A DNA stretch of 64,000 bases from Micromonospora sp. C28SCA-DRY-2 (GCF_030519475.1 NZ_JAUMKD010000002.1:987501-1051500), one strand, 5' to 3'; positions 1 through 15,734 are shown, counted from the stretch's first letter. Translations and numbers: made by a program. The notes: generated by a model not told the origin, from the letters alone.

Positions 1-268
1 CCTTACCGGAACCCATCCGGGTTTCCGCCGGCTTCTTGGTGAGGGCCTGGTCCGGGAAGATGGTGATCCAGACCTTGCCACCACGCTTGATGTGGCGGGT
101 CATCGCGATACGCGCCGACTCGATCTGGCGGTTCGTCACGTACGCCGGCTCGAGAGCCTGGATCCCGAACTCGCCGAACACCACCCGGTTACCGCCCTTG
201 GACGCGCCGCTGCGGTCCGGGTGGTGCGGCTTGCGGAAGCCCTTCGGGGGCTTGCGCGGCATCAGCAT
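1..268 (-). CDS. rplP: 50S ribosomal protein L16, truncated by window edge
   Basis: Large-subunit protein uL16, which sits near the A site and the peptidyl transferase centre. Only the first 89 codons are in the window; the C-terminal third lies beyond the left edge. The start [13 protein letters not shown] matches the usual L16 N-terminus, and the basic stretch [21 protein letters not shown] is typical of the family. The ATG at 266-268 lies 3 bp after the rpsC stop codon, so it is the next gene of the S10 operon. No oddity is seen in the visible part. Confidence 0.95.
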
Positions 269-271
269 CTG

Positions 272-1126
272 TCAGCCCTCCTGCTGCGTTTCTGCCGCGG
301 CGGCGACGGCGGCGGGATCCACCGCGTCACCACTCGGCGTCTCGGCCTGCTGCGCGAGCGTGGTCGCGGCGGCCCGGCCGGCCTCGGTGCCGCCGGCGGT
401 CGTGCCGGACGAGCCGGACCGACCACGGCGCGGCCGCTCGGGGCGGTCGCCGCGCTCACGGCGCGGGCGCGACGGAGCCTCGGCCGGGGTCTCCCGACCC
501 GGCACCGCGTCGCCCTTGTAGATCCAGACCTTCACGCCGATCCGGCCGAAGGTGGTACGGGCCTCGAAGAAGCCGTACTCGATGTTGGCCCGCAGCGTGT
601 GCAGCGGGACCCGGCCCTCGCGGTAGAACTCGGTCCGGCTCATCTCGGCGCCGCCGAGGCGGCCCGAGACCTGCACCCGGATGCCCTTGCAGACCGGGTT
701 CTTCATCGCCGACTGCATGGCCTTGCGCATCGCCCGACGGAAGCTGACCCGGCTGGACAGCTGCTCGGCCACGCCCTGCGCGACCAGCTGAGCGTCCGAC
801 TCGGGGCTCTTCACCTCGATGATGTTGAGCTGCACCTGCTTGCCGGTCAGCTTCTCCAGCTCGCCGCGGATCCGGTCGGCCTCCGCACCCTTCCGGCCGA
901 TGACGATGCCCGGCCGGGCGGTGTGGATGTCGACCCGGACCCGGTCCCGGGTGCGCTCGATGTCGACCTTGGAAATGCCGGCGCGCTCCAGGCCCTTGGA
1001 CATCATCCGGCGGATCTTGACGTCCTCGCCGATGTAGTCCTTGTAGAGCTTGTCCGCGAACCAGCGGGACTTCCAGTCGGTCGAGATACCGAGCCGGAAC
1101 CCGTGCGGGTGAACCTTCTGACCCAT
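272..1126 (-). CDS. rpsC: 30S ribosomal protein S3
   Basis: uS3, 284 aa, part of the mRNA entry tunnel of the small subunit. The N-terminus [14 protein letters not shown] is diagnostic. A type II KH domain occupies roughly residues 38-106 with the GRKG loop near residue 78, followed by the S3 C-terminal domain to about residue 210. The remaining 70 residues are a low-complexity tail rich in Arg, Pro, Ala and Gly, which makes it longer than E. coli S3 (233 aa); such tails are common in actinobacteria. Its ATG overlaps the rplV stop codon by one base (TAATG), so translation is probably coupled within the S10 operon. Confidence 0.98.
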   Translation of the reverse strand: MGQKVHPHGFRLGISTDWKSRWFADKLYKDYIGEDVKIRRMMSKGLERAGISKVDIERTRDRVRVDIHTARPGIVIGRKGAEADRIRGELEKLTGKQVQLNIIEVKSPESDAQLVAQGVAEQLSSRVSFRRAMRKAMQSAMKNPVCKGIRVQVSGRLGGAEMSRTEFYREGRVPLHTLRANIEYGFFEARTTFGRIGVKVWIYKGDAVPGRETPAEAPSRPRRERGDRPERPRRGRSGSSGTTAGGTEAGRAAATTLAQQAETPSGDAVDPAAVAAAAETQQEG

Positions 1127-1581
1127 TACTCCGCGCCCTCCGTGTTGCTCTGCGTCTCGGCCGGCGCGGCCTGCTTCGCCGGGGCCGTCTTCTTCGCGGC
1201 CTTACGCGGGGCGGCCGGCGCGACGGCCTCGACCGCCACCGTGATGTGGCAGGTGCGCTTCCGGATCCGGTACGCCCGGCCCTGCGCCCGCGGCTGGAAC
1301 CGCTTCATGGTCGGGCCCTCGTCCACGTACGCCTCGCTGACGAGCAGCGCGTCGGGGTCCAGCCGCTCGTTGTTCTCCGCGTTGGCGATCGCGCTCGCGA
1401 GCACCTTGTACACCTGCTCGCTCGCGGCCTGCGGCGCGAACTGCAGCACCGTGAGCGCCTCCTTCGCGGGCAAACCGCGGACGAGGTTGACCACCCGGCG
1501 CGCCTTCATCGGCGAGATGCGCACGTGCCGCGCAACCGCCCGCGCGCCCGGAAGCACCGGAGCGTCGCCCTTTCCTGGCAT
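1126..1581 (-). CDS. rplV: 50S ribosomal protein L22
   Basis: uL22, 151 aa. Its long beta-hairpin lines the peptide exit tunnel, and the matching segment [21 protein letters not shown] is seen near residues 100-120. The core domain is of normal length. The last 30 residues form an Ala/Lys/Pro-rich tail ([17 protein letters not shown]) that most bacteria lack and actinobacteria often carry. The gene follows rpsS by 40 bp and overlaps rpsC by one base, as expected in the S10 operon. No macrolide-associated change can be judged without an alignment. Confidence 0.97.
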   Translation of the reverse strand: MPGKGDAPVLPGARAVARHVRISPMKARRVVNLVRGLPAKEALTVLQFAPQAASEQVYKVLASAIANAENNERLDPDALLVSEAYVDEGPTMKRFQPRAQGRAYRIRKRTCHITVAVEAVAPAAPRKAAKKTAPAKQAAPAETQSNTEGAE

Positions 1582-1621
1582 CGCTGTAACCCCTTGTTCC
1601 TCTATCCGTATGCCCGCGGCG

Positions 1622-1903
1622 TCAGCGCCGACGGCTCTTCCGGTCGTCCTTCTCGTGACCCTTGAACGTGCGGGTCAGCGCGAACTCGCCGAGCTTGTGC
1701 CCGACCATCGCCTCGGTCACGAACACCGGGACGTGCTTGCGTCCGTCGTGCACCGCGATCGTGTGGCCCAGCATCTCGGGGATGATCGTCGAGCGCCGCG
1801 ACCAGGTCTTGATGACGTTCTTCGAGCCCTTGTCGTTCTGCGTCTCCACCTTCTTGAGCAGGTGGTCGTCGACGAACGGGCCCTTCTTCAGGCTGCGAGG
1901 CAT
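1622..1903 (-). CDS. rpsS: 30S ribosomal protein S19
   Basis: uS19, 93 aa, a protein of the small-subunit head that binds 16S rRNA together with S13. The start [19 protein letters not shown] and the segment [21 protein letters not shown] are standard for the family, and the length is normal. It lies 12 bp after the rplB stop codon and 40 bp before rplV, in conserved S10-operon order. An AGGGAGATAAG stretch just upstream of the ATG is a good ribosome binding site. Confidence 0.98.
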   Translation of the reverse strand: MPRSLKKGPFVDDHLLKKVETQNDKGSKNVIKTWSRRSTIIPEMLGHTIAVHDGRKHVPVFVTEAMVGHKLGEFALTRTFKGHEKDDRKSRRR

Positions 1904-1915
1904 GTCTTATCTCCC

Positions 1916-2755
1916 TCAGCCGCGCTTACGCGTGGCGTAGCGGCGGCGGACGATCAGCCGGTCACTCGGCTGGCCCTTACGACGGGTGCGGCCCTCGGGC
2001 TTACCCTGCGGGTTCACCGGGTGGCGACCACCGGAGGTCTTACCCTCACCACCACCGTGCGGGTGGTCGACCGGGTTCATCGCGACACCACGGACGGTCG
2101 GGCGCTTGCCCTTCCACCGCATCCGGCCGGCCTTACCCCAGTTGATGTTCGACTGGTCGGCGTTGCCGATCTCGCCGACGCTGGCGCGGCAGCGGACGTC
2201 GACCCGCCGGATCTCGCCGGACGGCATGCGCAGGGTCGCGTACGCGCCCTCGCGGCCGAGCAGCTGGATGCCGACACCGGCCGAGCGGGCCAGCTTGGCG
2301 CCACCACCGGGACGCAGCTCCACGTTGTGGATCGTGGTACCGACCGGGATGTTGCGCAGCGGCAGGTTGTTGCCCGGCTTGATGTCCGCGCCCGGACCCG
2401 ACTCGACGGTGTCGCCCTGCTTCAGGTCCTTCGGCGCGAGGATGTACCGCTTCTCGCCGTCGGCGTAGTGCAGCAGCGCGATGCGCGCGGTGCGGTTCGG
2501 GTCGTACTCGATGTGCGCGACCTTCGCCGGCACGCCGTCCTTGTCGACCCGCTTGAAGTCGATCAGACGGTACTGCCGCTTGTGGCCGCCGCCGTGGTGC
2601 CGGGTGGTGATCCGGCCGTGGGCGTTGCGACCGCCCTTCTTGGGCAGCGGAGCCAGCAGCGACTTCTCGGGCGTCGACCGGGTGATCTCGGCGAAGTCGG
2701 CGACGCTCGAGCCACGCCGGCCCGGCGTCGTCGGCTTGTACTTACGGATAGCCAT
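1916..2755 (-). CDS. rplB: 50S ribosomal protein L2
   Basis: uL2, 279 aa, the conserved protein near the peptidyl transferase centre that is needed for subunit joining. The N-terminal OB-fold domain and the C-terminal SH3-like domain are both present. The segment [17 protein letters not shown] near residues 225-240 carries the histidine long studied in L2 function. Length and end ([10 protein letters not shown]) are normal. It stands between rplW (12 bp upstream) and rpsS (12 bp downstream) in standard order. Confidence 0.98.
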   Translation of the reverse strand: MAIRKYKPTTPGRRGSSVADFAEITRSTPEKSLLAPLPKKGGRNAHGRITTRHHGGGHKRQYRLIDFKRVDKDGVPAKVAHIEYDPNRTARIALLHYADGEKRYILAPKDLKQGDTVESGPGADIKPGNNLPLRNIPVGTTIHNVELRPGGGAKLARSAGVGIQLLGREGAYATLRMPSGEIRRVDVRCRASVGEIGNADQSNINWGKAGRMRWKGKRPTVRGVAMNPVDHPHGGGEGKTSGGRHPVNPQGKPEGRTRRKGQPSDRLIVRRRYATRKRG

Positions 2756-2767
2756 TGTCTACACCCC

Positions 2768-3070
2768 TCAGCTGACCGGGCCGCCGAAGGCCTCGATACG
2801 GTCACCGTCAGCCAGCTTCACCATCGCCCGCTTGGTGGCCTTGCGCTGGCCGAACCCGGTGCGGGTCCGCTTGCGCTTGCCCTCGCGGTTGAGCGTGTTG
2901 ACCGTCAGGACGCGGACGTTGAAGATCTGCTGGATCGCGATCTTGATCTCCGTCTTGTTCGCGTCCGGGTGCACCAGGAAGGTGTACCAGTTGCGGTTCA
3001 GCTCGCTGTAGCTCTTCTCCGAGACGACCGGCGCCACGATGATGTCGCGCGGGTCGGCGATCGTGCTCAC
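2768..3070 (-). CDS. rplW: 50S ribosomal protein L23
   Basis: uL23, 100 aa, located at the exit of the peptide tunnel, where it forms part of the docking site for trigger factor and SRP. The segments [16 protein letters not shown] and [15 protein letters not shown] are characteristic. The start codon overlaps the rplD stop by four bases (GTGA type), suggesting translational coupling. The length is normal for actinobacteria. rplB follows after 12 bp. Confidence 0.97.
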   Translation of the reverse strand: MSTIADPRDIIVAPVVSEKSYSELNRNWYTFLVHPDANKTEIKIAIQQIFNVRVLTVNTLNREGKRKRTRTGFGQRKATKRAMVKLADGDRIEAFGGPVS

Positions 3071-3717
3071 TTGCCACCCTCCTCGGTGGTCTCGGCGGGA
3101 ACACCGAGGAACTCGTCCAGGGCGTCCTTGGTGAAGACCACGTCGTCGGCCACCAGCACGTCGTACGTGTTGAGCTGGCCGGCCTCGATCAGGTGCACCC
3201 GCGGCTCGTTGCGCAGCGACACCCAGTTCAGCTCGTCGGTGCTGCTCAGCACGACCAGCACCCGGCGGGCGTCGGTCAGCTTGGCCAGCGTGGCCAGGGC
3301 GGCCTTGGTCGACGGCTTCTCGCCCGAGACGAACGCCTCGACGACGTGCACCTGCCCGGCGCGGGCCCGGTCGGAGAGGGCACCCCGCAGCGCGGCGGCC
3401 TTCATCTTCTTCGGGGTCCGCTGGCTGTAGTCGCGCGGCACGGGACCGTGCACCACGCCACCGCCGGCGAACTGCGGCGCGCGGATCGAGCCCTGCCGGG
3501 CGCGACCGGTGCCCTTCTGCTTGTACGGCTTCTTGCCGCCGCCGGCGACCTCGCCGCGGGTCTTGGTCTTGTGCGTGCCCTGCCGGGCCGCCGCGAGCTG
3601 AGCCACCACGACCTGGTGCATCAGCGCGACGTTGGCCTGCGCGTCGAAGATGTCGGCCGGCAGCTCGACGGAGCCCGCCTTGTCGCCTTCGACGTTGAGG
3701 ACGTCAACGGTGGTCAC
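3067..3717 (-). CDS. rplD: 50S ribosomal protein L4
   Basis: uL4, 216 aa. It has a globular domain and a long extension that reaches the exit tunnel; the extension is visible as [19 protein letters not shown] near residues 61-80. In gammaproteobacteria L4 also represses its own S10 operon through the mRNA leader. Whether that happens here is unknown, although a long structured leader exists upstream of rpsJ. Four-base overlaps join it to rplC upstream and rplW downstream. The length is normal. Confidence 0.97.
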   Translation of the reverse strand: MTTVDVLNVEGDKAGSVELPADIFDAQANVALMHQVVVAQLAAARQGTHKTKTRGEVAGGGKKPYKQKGTGRARQGSIRAPQFAGGGVVHGPVPRDYSQRTPKKMKAAALRGALSDRARAGQVHVVEAFVSGEKPSTKAALATLAKLTDARRVLVVLSSTDELNWVSLRNEPRVHLIEAGQLNTYDVLVADDVVFTKDALDEFLGVPAETTEEGGK

Positions 3718-4379
3718 TTGGCCACACCGCCCTTCTTCACCTTGGTCTTGGCCGCGCTGCGGACCAGGACCAGCGCGCCCTTGGGGCCGGGGATGGCGCC
3801 GCGGACGAGCAGGAGGTTGTTCTCGGTGTCGACCGCCTGGACGGTCAGGTTCTGGACGGTGAAGCGCACCCCACCCATCCGGCCCGCCATCCGGGTGCCC
3901 TTGAAGACGCGACCCGGGGTGGCGCAGGCGCCGATCGAGCCGGGCGAGCGGTGCTTGCGCTCGACACCGTGGCTGGCGCGCAGACCGTGGAAACCGTGCC
4001 GCTTCATCGGGCCGGCGTAGCCCTTGCCCTTGGTCTTGCCGGTCACGTCGACCGACATGCCGACCGGGAACTGCTCGACCGTGACCTCCTGGCCCAGCGA
4101 GTAGTCCGCGGCGTCGGTGGTGCGCAGCTCGACGATGTGCCGGCGCGGCGCCACGTCCGCCTTCGCGTAGTGCCCGCTGATCGGCTTCTTGACCTTGCGC
4201 GGGTCGATCGTGCCGTACGCCAGCTGGACCGCGGAGTAACCGTCCTTGTCGGCGTCACGAACCTGGCTGATGACGCAGGGGCCGGCCTGAACCACGGTCA
4301 CCGGGACAACACGGTTGTTGTCCCAGACCTGGGTCATGCCGAGCTTCGCGCCCAGGATCCCCTTAACTTGCCTGTCCAT
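3714..4379 (-). CDS. rplC: 50S ribosomal protein L3
   Basis: uL3, 221 aa, one of the two assembly-initiating proteins of the large subunit. The N-terminus [14 protein letters not shown] and the central loop [19 protein letters not shown] near residues 140-160 are diagnostic; the loop points to the peptidyl transferase centre. The gene begins 11 bp after the rpsJ stop codon and overlaps rplD by four bases. Length and composition are normal. Confidence 0.97.
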   Translation of the reverse strand: MDRQVKGILGAKLGMTQVWDNNRVVPVTVVQAGPCVISQVRDADKDGYSAVQLAYGTIDPRKVKKPISGHYAKADVAPRRHIVELRTTDAADYSLGQEVTVEQFPVGMSVDVTGKTKGKGYAGPMKRHGFHGLRASHGVERKHRSPGSIGACATPGRVFKGTRMAGRMGGVRFTVQNLTVQAVDTENNLLLVRGAIPGPKGALVLVRSAAKTKVKKGGVAK

Positions 4380-4390
4380 TTGTCCGGTCC

Positions 4391-4699
4391 CTACAGCTTG
4401 ATCTCGATGTCGACGCCAGCCGGCAGGTCGAGGCGCATGAGCGAGTCGACCGTCTTCGGGGTCGGGTCGATGATGTCGATCAGCCGCTTGTGCGTGCGCA
4501 TCTCGAAGTGCTCGCGCGAGTCCTTGTACTTGTGCGGCGAGCGGATAACGCAGAAACGGTTGATCTCCGTGGGCAGCGGCACCGGGCCTGCGACCTGCGC
4601 CCCGGTGCGCGTCACCGTCTCGACGATCTTCCGAGCCGAGGAGTCGACGACCTCGTGGTCATAGGCCTTGAGCCGGATGCGGATCTTCTGTCCCGCCAT
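4391..4699 (-). CDS. rpsJ: 30S ribosomal protein S10 (NusE)
   Basis: uS10, 102 aa, first gene of the S10 operon. Besides its ribosomal role, S10 (NusE) pairs with NusB in antitermination and binds NusG to couple transcription with translation. The start [19 protein letters not shown] is the family N-terminus, so the upstream in-frame ATG at 4759 was rejected. An AGAAGGA ribosome site lies about 9-15 bases before the chosen ATG. The 5' leader of roughly 300 nt contains a strong hairpin and an element shared with the rpsL leader (separate entries). Confidence 0.98.
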
Positions 4700-4777
4700 G
4701 GTGGCTTCTGTTCCTTCTCTCGATGCCGCTGTGTTGCGGGCGCCTGTACCGGCTGGCACAGGCCCACTTCGCCGACC

Positions 4778-4797
4778 CCCGCGGTCGGGCGTGTCGC
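4778..4797 (-). promoter_or_regulatory. S10-operon leader element shared with rpsL leader
   Basis: A 20-base sequence (minus strand GCGACACGCCCGACCGCGGG) that recurs without a mismatch at 9600-9619 in the rpsL leader, in the same orientation. Here it lies 79 bases before the rpsJ start. In both places GGGCG stands just upstream and pairs with CGCCC inside the element, giving a small hairpin with ACA in the loop, followed by single-stranded GACCGCGGG. A shared RNA regulatory element is my inference. No family name is claimed. Confidence 0.6.
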
Positions 4798-4894
4798 GCC
4801 CTCGGGCCAGGCTCCGCCCCGGGACTCCGGAGCGATTCTGACCGCGCGGTGGGTCAAGGCGCCGATCGCACTACCGCGACCTGAACGCCGTGCG

Positions 4895-4927
4895 AGGGTG
4901 GTTGGCGGACTGGCCGCCAACCACCCT
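4895..4927 (-). terminator. Strong hairpin between tuf and rpsJ
   Basis: Perfect 14-bp inverted repeat (4895-4908 with 4914-4927) around a 5-base loop. It has no T-tract on either strand. It lies about 125 bp past the tuf stop codon and so could end tuf transcription. The best rpsJ promoter match (5005-5034) lies upstream of it, so it may instead be an attenuator inside the S10 leader. Confidence 0.6.
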
Positions 4928-5004
4928 ACGCCCGACTGTCCTACCGCTCGGCGGTTCGGTGAAGGCCGAACACGAGCGACGAACTGTCGTTACGCAACCT
5001 GACT

Positions 5005-5034
5005 AGTATGCCGCACGACCGGCGGCGGGTCTAA
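5005..5034 (-). promoter_or_regulatory. Candidate promoter of the S10 operon
   Basis: On the minus strand TTAGAC (5029-5034) is separated by 18 bp from CATACT (5005-5010), a reasonable sigma-70/HrdB-type match. Initiation near 4998 would give a leader of about 300 nt before rpsJ. This is a sequence match only. Confidence 0.5.
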
Positions 5035-5049
5035 TCGGGGTTACCTAGC

Positions 5050-6243
5050 TCACTTGATGATCTTGGTGACGAACCCGGCGCCGACGGTGCGGCCACCCTC
5101 GCGGATCGCGAACTTGAGGTTCTCCTCCATGGCGATGGGCTGGATCAGCTTCACCGTCATGGTGGTGTTGTCACCCGGCATGACCATCTCGGTGCCCTCG
5201 GGGAGCGTGACGACACCGGTGACGTCCGTGGTCCGGAAGTAGAACTGCGGACGGTAGTTCTGGAAGAACGGGGTGTGCCGGCCGCCCTCCTCCTTGGAGA
5301 GGATGTAGACGGTCGCCTCGAACTCCGTGTGCGGGGTCGTGGTGCCCGGCTTGATGACGACCATGCCGCGCTCGACGTCCTCGCGCTTGATGCCACGCAG
5401 CAGCAGACCGACGTTCTCACCCGCGCGGGCCTCGTCGAGCAGCTTGCGGAACATCTCGATGCCGGTGCAGGTGGTCTTGATCGACTTCTCGCGGATGCCG
5501 ACGATCTCCACCTCCTCGTTCGGCTTGAGCACGCCGCGCTCCGCGCGACCGGTGACGACGGTGCCACGACCGGTGATCGTGAAGACGTCCTCGATCGGCA
5601 TCAGGAACGGCTTGTCGGTCTCGCGCTCCGGCTGCGGGATCGCGGTGTCGACAGCGGTCATCAGGTCCATCAGCTTGCCGGTCCACTCGGGGTCACCCTC
5701 GAGGGCCTTCAGCGCCGAGACCCGCACGACCGGCAGGTCGTCACCCGGGTACTCCTGCGACGAGAGCAGCTCGCGGACCTCGAGCTCGACGAGCTCCAGG
5801 AGCTCCTCGTCGTCGACCATGTCGCTCTTGTTGAGCGCCACGACGATGTACGGCACGCCGACCTGGCGGGCCAGCAGCACGTGCTCGCGGGTCTGCGGCA
5901 TCGGGCCGTCGGTCGCCGCGACCACCAGGATCGCGCCGTCCATCTGGGCGGCACCGGTGATCATGTTCTTGATGTAGTCCGCGTGACCGGGGCAGTCGAC
6001 GTGCGCGTAGTGCCGCGCCTCGGTCTGGTACTCGACGTGCGCGATCGAGATCGTGATGCCGCGGGCCTTCTCCTCGGGCGCCTTGTCGATCTCGTCGAAC
6101 GGCGTGTACGGGTTCAGGTCCGGGTACTGGTCGTGCAGGACCTTGGTGATGGCCGCCGTCAGCGTCGTCTTACCGTGGTCGATGTGACCAATGGTGCCGA
6201 TGTTGACGTGCGGCTTAGTCCGCTCGAACTTCGCCTTCGCCAC
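5050..6243 (-). CDS. tuf: Elongation factor Tu
   Basis: EF-Tu, 397 aa, the GTPase that brings aminoacyl-tRNA to the ribosomal A site. GTPase motifs are intact: GHIDHGKTT near residue 19, DCPGHADY near 81 and NKSD near 136. Domains II and III follow, ending [17 protein letters not shown]. The GTG at 6243 is the start: it gives the expected N-terminus [13 protein letters not shown] and has AGGAGG six bases upstream, while the longer reading frame from 6390 has no such support. It follows fusA by 222 bp, so it could have its own promoter in addition to read-through from the rpsL operon. Confidence 0.98.
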   Translation of the reverse strand: MAKAKFERTKPHVNIGTIGHIDHGKTTLTAAITKVLHDQYPDLNPYTPFDEIDKAPEEKARGITISIAHVEYQTEARHYAHVDCPGHADYIKNMITGAAQMDGAILVVAATDGPMPQTREHVLLARQVGVPYIVVALNKSDMVDDEELLELVELEVRELLSSQEYPGDDLPVVRVSALKALEGDPEWTGKLMDLMTAVDTAIPQPERETDKPFLMPIEDVFTITGRGTVVTGRAERGVLKPNEEVEIVGIREKSIKTTCTGIEMFRKLLDEARAGENVGLLLRGIKREDVERGMVVIKPGTTTPHTEFEATVYILSKEEGGRHTPFFQNYRPQFYFRTTDVTGVVTLPEGTEMVMPGDNTTMTVKLIQPIAMEENLKFAIREGGRTVGAGFVTKIIK

Positions 6244-6465
6244 TGGTGTCCTCCTGTGGACTTTCTTGGTTCGTTCGCCCCGGTGCGCCGGTCGGCGCTT
6301 AGGACTCTGTCGACAGCCTTTCCGACCTGACGGCCGGAGAGCCTTTGTGGGTTCTGCGGCGATGAAGCCTACAGGCCCGGATTCACACATTCCGACCGAG
6401 GTGGCCGCGGGCGGGAGAACCCTCCCGCGACCAGACCCGGTTCATCGGATCAGCTCAGGCGAGCG

Positions 6466-8562
<2,097 letters not shown>

Positions 8563-8637
8563 TTCAATCCCTACTTATCGTCGTCTCGACACAACTGGTG
8601 GCGGTTCCGGCGCCTCGTGAGCGCCGGAACCAGGGTG

Positions 8638-9108
8638 TTACCAGCGGTAGTGCGCGAAGGCCTTGTTGGACTCGGCCATCTTGTGCGTGTCCTCGCGCCG
8701 CTTGACGGCGGCACCGAGGCCGTTGCTCGCGTCCAGCAGCTCGTTCATCAGCCGCTCGACCATGGTCTTCTCGCGCCGGGCGCGGGAGTAGGTGACCAGC
8801 CAGCGCAGGCCCAGGGTGGTCGCCCGGGCCGGGCGCACCTCGACCGGCACCTGGTAGGTGGCGCCACCGACCCGGCGGCTGCGCACCTCCAGCGTCGGCT
8901 TGACGTTGTCCATCGCCCGCTTCAGGGTGACGACCGGGTCGGTGCCGGACTTCTCCCGGCAGCCCTCGAGGGCCGCGTAGACGATGCGCTCGGCGAGCTG
9001 GCGCTTGCCGCGCAGCAGGATCTTGTTGACCAACTGGGTGACCAGCGGCGAGTTGTACACCGGGTCAGCGACCAGCGGCCGCCGCGGAGCGGGTCCCTTA
9101 CGCGGCAT
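8638..9108 (-). CDS. rpsG: 30S ribosomal protein S7
   Basis: uS7, 156 aa, which nucleates assembly of the small-subunit head. The N-terminus [18 protein letters not shown] is the family start, so the 20-residue upstream extension from 9168 is rejected. The segment [16 protein letters not shown] near residues 76-91 is diagnostic. Its ATG is one base past the rpsL stop codon, implying tight coupling. In E. coli S7 represses its own operon; nothing here proves that. Confidence 0.97.
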   Translation of the reverse strand: MPRKGPAPRRPLVADPVYNSPLVTQLVNKILLRGKRQLAERIVYAALEGCREKSGTDPVVTLKRAMDNVKPTLEVRSRRVGGATYQVPVEVRPARATTLGLRWLVTYSRARREKTMVERLMNELLDASNGLGAAVKRREDTHKMAESNKAFAHYRW

Positions 9109-9109
9109 G

Positions 9110-9484
9110 TCAGCTCTTCTCCTTCTTCGCGCCGTAACGGCTGCGCGCCTGCTTGCGGTTGCGGACACCCTGGGTGTCCAGCGAACCGCGAACGATCTTG
9201 TACCGCACGCCGGGGAGGTCCTTCACCCGGCCGCCGCGGACGAGCACGATCGAGTGCTCCTGCAGGTTGTGGCCGACACCCGGGATGTAGGCGGTCACCT
9301 CGATCTGGCTGCTGAGCTTGACACGAGCGACCTTGCGCAGGGCCGAGTTCGGCTTCTTCGGGGTGGTGGTGTACACGCGGGTGCACACGCCGCGCCGCTG
9401 AGGGGAACCCTTCAGCGCCGGGGTCTTGGTCTTGCTCGTCTTCGCCTGGCGGCCCTTTCGGACCAGCTGCTGGATCGTGGGCAC
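9110..9484 (-). CDS. rpsL: 30S ribosomal protein S12
   Basis: uS12, 124 aa, the decoding-centre protein where streptomycin-resistance mutations arise. The GTG at 9484 gives the canonical [16 protein letters not shown]-terminus, with GGAG about 8 bases upstream. The classic resistance positions look wild type: lysine in [13 protein letters not shown] and lysine in [12 protein letters not shown]. It is the first gene of rpsL-rpsG-fusA-tuf, with a leader of about 300 nt and a strong promoter match at 9789-9817. Confidence 0.98.
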   Translation of the reverse strand: MPTIQQLVRKGRQAKTSKTKTPALKGSPQRRGVCTRVYTTTPKKPNSALRKVARVKLSSQIEVTAYIPGVGHNLQEHSIVLVRGGRVKDLPGVRYKIVRGSLDTQGVRNRKQARSRYGAKKEKS

Positions 9485-9599
9485 CGGGTTTCTCCGCTCC
9501 CTTCGGCCGCAGGGTGTTGCGGCCGCGCCGTCTGCCGTAGCCGATCTGGTGATCGACCCTCTTACCTTCCGACCAGGGCCCCACGTGGAGGTCCCGGCA

Positions 9600-9619
9600 C
9601 CCGCGGTCGGGCGTGTCGC
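9600..9619 (-). promoter_or_regulatory. rpsL leader element identical to the S10 leader element
   Basis: Second copy of the 20-base element described at 4778-4797, 116 bases before the rpsL start and on the same strand relative to its gene. The local hairpin is GGGCG-ACA-CGCCC. No third exact copy was noticed in the window by eye. Confidence 0.6.
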
Positions 9620-9788
9620 CCAGATCACGGTCCCGGTGCGGACGCTCGCGCACGTACCGGGGTCTGTCGCCGGCACACGGCTCTCCGCGCGCCGGGTCTT
9701 CTGGCTCTGTCGTGCTGTCGGCCGCTCTCCGGCTCACCGGAACCAGCGCACGCACGAGTTGCCCGGGCTGGCCCGGGCACAAGGGGAA

Positions 9789-9817
9789 AGAGTACCTACC
9801 ACAGCCGCGCAGGTCAA
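9789..9817 (-). promoter_or_regulatory. Promoter of rpsL-rpsG-fusA(-tuf)
   Basis: On the minus strand TTGACC (9812-9817), 17 bp, TACTCT (9789-9794): one of the best vegetative promoter matches in the window. Transcription from about 9782 gives a 300-nt leader holding the shared element at 9600-9619. The rest of the 508-bp gap 9485-9992 shows no gene I can support. Confidence 0.7.
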
Positions 9818-9992
9818 AACGGAGTGGCTCACCCGGACGTGTCACCGCCCGTTGATCGCTCCGTCGTGCCCGACCGCCCGTGATGGGCACCTACGGACAC
9901 AAGTGTACCGGCTTCTCGGCGGCGCGGCCCGTCGGCCCCGACCGACCGGTCCCACCTGCTGGACGCCGGGCCGGCCGGCGGCCCCGGCCGCC

Positions 9993-11219
9993 TCAGCCCA
10001 GCGCCAGCAGCACCGCCAGCCCCAACCCGAGCAGGCAGAGCCCCAGCCCGGCCGCACCGCAGCTGATCCCCGCCACGGCCAGGCCGCGGCCGGTGAACCG
10101 GACCCCGGGCGGCGCCGCCGGGCGGCGGATCTGCCGCACGCCGAGCAGGCCGGCCACCACGGCGCCGGCCCCGGCCAGCACGCCCAGCACGGTGAACGCG
10201 CCGGAGGCCCAGACGCCGCCGGCGGACGCCCCGGTCGCGCCGAAGCAGAACACCAGCACCGAAACCAGGATCGCGGCGACCCCGGCCACCAGCGAGCCCA
10301 CCGCCAGTCCCGAGGTGACCGGCGGTACGTCGAGGTGCACGACGGCGAACGGCGTACCGGGCACCGGGTCGACCCGCCGGGGGCGGGTCACCTCCCGGGG
10401 TGGCGGGGGCAGCCCCGGCGCGCCGGGCGGCGGCCCACCCCAGCCCGGCGCGGGCGCTCCCCACCCGGCGGGGTGACCCCCCGACGGCTGGCCGCCCGGG
10501 CCACCCCACGGAGTCACGGCCGGCTGCCCCGACGGTGTGCCCGAGGGGCTTCCGGGCGCCTGACCCGGCTGCGCGGCCCACGGACTGGCCGGCGCCGGGC
10601 CCGGCGGGGACCCCCAGGCGCTCGCGGGCGGCTGGCCCGAAGGAGCACCCCAGGGACCGGCCGGCACCTGGCCGGAAGCACCCGACGGGCTCGCGGCCGG
10701 CTGTTCCGATGGCGTGCTCGCGCCGCCGACCGGCGGCTGGCCGGGCGAGGCACCCCACGGACTCGTGTCCGGCTGGTCGGCTGGCGTGCCGGCGCCGTCG
10801 GCCGCGCGCTGCGCCGGCCCCGCTCCCTCGATGCGCGGCTCGGACGATCCGGCCGGACCCGACGCCGGGTGCGGAGACGACGAACCGGATGCCGGCGGCG
10901 GAGAGGACTGCCAGGACGACGAGGACGCCGGGGACGCCGCGGACGGCCAGGGCGTCGGGGACGGCGGGAACGGCGAGGGCGCCGGAAACGCCGGGGACGG
11001 CGGGGACGGGTACTCCCCGGGCCGGGCCGACGTCGACTCCGGCGCGGCGGACGGCGAGGACGGCGCCGGCGGCTGCCCGGCGGGCAGGCCCGCCGGCGGG
11101 GCGGCCTCGGGCCCGGCATCGGGGCGGACCCACCCGCTGCCGCCCTCCGGCGCGGTCTCCGCGCTGCCGGCGGCGGGCTGCCCGGGGTCACCGCCGGTGG
11201 GGCGCGCCGGTTCCGTCAC
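9993..11219 (-). CDS. DUF4190-like membrane protein with long Pro/Ser/Ala-rich N-terminus
   Basis: 408 aa. Residues 1 to about 265 are a low-complexity cytoplasmic-type region of Pro, Ser, Gly and Ala with repeated W-G-x-P-x-G-Q-P-like units. The last 140 residues hold two to three hydrophobic segments (GLAVGSLVAGVAAILVSVLV and the C-terminal LGLCLLGLGLAVLLALG) arranged as in DUF4190 proteins. The function of such proteins is not established. The GTG at 11219 was chosen because AGGAGGA lies five bases upstream; the frame is open 24 codons further. It follows the next small membrane gene on the same strand and stands between rpoC and rpsL, a usual place for lineage-specific genes. Confidence 0.75.
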   Translation of the reverse strand: MTEPARPTGGDPGQPAAGSAETAPEGGSGWVRPDAGPEAAPPAGLPAGQPPAPSSPSAAPESTSARPGEYPSPPSPAFPAPSPFPPSPTPWPSAASPASSSSWQSSPPPASGSSSPHPASGPAGSSEPRIEGAGPAQRAADGAGTPADQPDTSPWGASPGQPPVGGASTPSEQPAASPSGASGQVPAGPWGAPSGQPPASAWGSPPGPAPASPWAAQPGQAPGSPSGTPSGQPAVTPWGGPGGQPSGGHPAGWGAPAPGWGGPPPGAPGLPPPPREVTRPRRVDPVPGTPFAVVHLDVPPVTSGLAVGSLVAGVAAILVSVLVFCFGATGASAGGVWASGAFTVLGVLAGAGAVVAGLLGVRQIRRPAAPPGVRFTGRGLAVAGISCGAAGLGLCLLGLGLAVLLALG

Positions 11220-11330
11220 GAACTCCTCCTGTCGGCCGTCGGCGTCCACCGCCGCGCGACGGACACCGGCCAGGCTACCGCCGCGACGCACGGCGGCCGT
11301 GCCCGGCGGGGACGGGTTCCCTCGCCGGCG

Positions 11331-11699
11331 TCAGTCCACGTTCGGGGCGAAGTCCTGCCCGAAGGGCGCGTCGGCCAGCCGGACCACGCCGATCACCACG
11401 GCGGCCACCAGGCTGACCGCGACCAGCACCAGGCCCGTCCAGGCCAGCCGTTCACCCCGCCGCAGCCAGGCCGCGCCGGTCAGGAAACCACCCGAGGCGT
11501 ACGCCTCCCGGCGCGCCTGCCGGGCGAGCTGGAGCGCCACCGTGGCCGGCACCACCCCGCCCAGGAAGAGGCCGGTGAACGCGCCGATCAGCCCCAGCGC
11601 GAAGACCGCCCTGGCCTTGGTGGCCCGGGCCGGATCCGGGTCGAGCGGGTGGCGCAGCGGCTGCGGGGCGACGGGCACCTGCCCGGGTGCTGTCGTCAT
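11331..11699 (-). CDS. Small hypothetical membrane protein
   Basis: About 122 aa with two clear transmembrane helices (ARAVFALGLIGAFTGLFLGG and LAWTGLVLVAVSLVAAVVIG) separated by a basic loop. DUF4190-like proteins share this general plan, and the gene lies next to one, so the two may be related or work together; that is inference. Start codons at 11711, 11708 and 11699 are all possible. 11699 (MTTAPGQ) is chosen for the GGTGGG stretch before it. I do not recognise the family firmly. Confidence 0.65.
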   Translation of the reverse strand: MTTAPGQVPVAPQPLRHPLDPDPARATKARAVFALGLIGAFTGLFLGGVVPATVALQLARQARREAYASGGFLTGAAWLRRGERLAWTGLVLVAVSLVAAVVIGVVRLADAPFGQDFAPNVD

Positions 11700-11755
11700 G
11701 CCCACCATCATGCCCCGGCCGTCCGTCACCGGCGGGCACTCCCGGCCCGGAAACG

Positions 11756-11787
11756 ACGAGGCCCCCGGCGACTGCCGGGGGCCTCGT
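11756..11787. terminator. Terminator after rpoC
   Basis: Perfect 14-bp GC-rich stem (11756-11769 with 11774-11787) and four-base loop, 12 bp past the rpoC stop codon on the minus strand. It is followed by CGTTTCC rather than a long T-run, common in high-GC genomes. The stem is symmetrical and could work on both strands. Confidence 0.8.
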
Positions 11788-11799
11788 TCGCTCGTGCGA

Positions 11800-15690
<3,891 letters not shown>

Positions 15691-15734
15691 TATGTCCCCT
15701 ATGTCGTCGTCTGTACTGCTTAGCTAGTGGGTGG

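Noticed and set aside
92..3430. 1112-codon open frame opposite the S10 operon
   Set aside because: High GC leaves long open frames opposite real genes; the composition is His/Arg/Leu-rich and it lacks protein family motifs.
6244..6465. Separate tuf promoter
   Set aside because: TAGGCT gives a possible -10 but no convincing -35 is at the right distance, so it is only mentioned under tuf.
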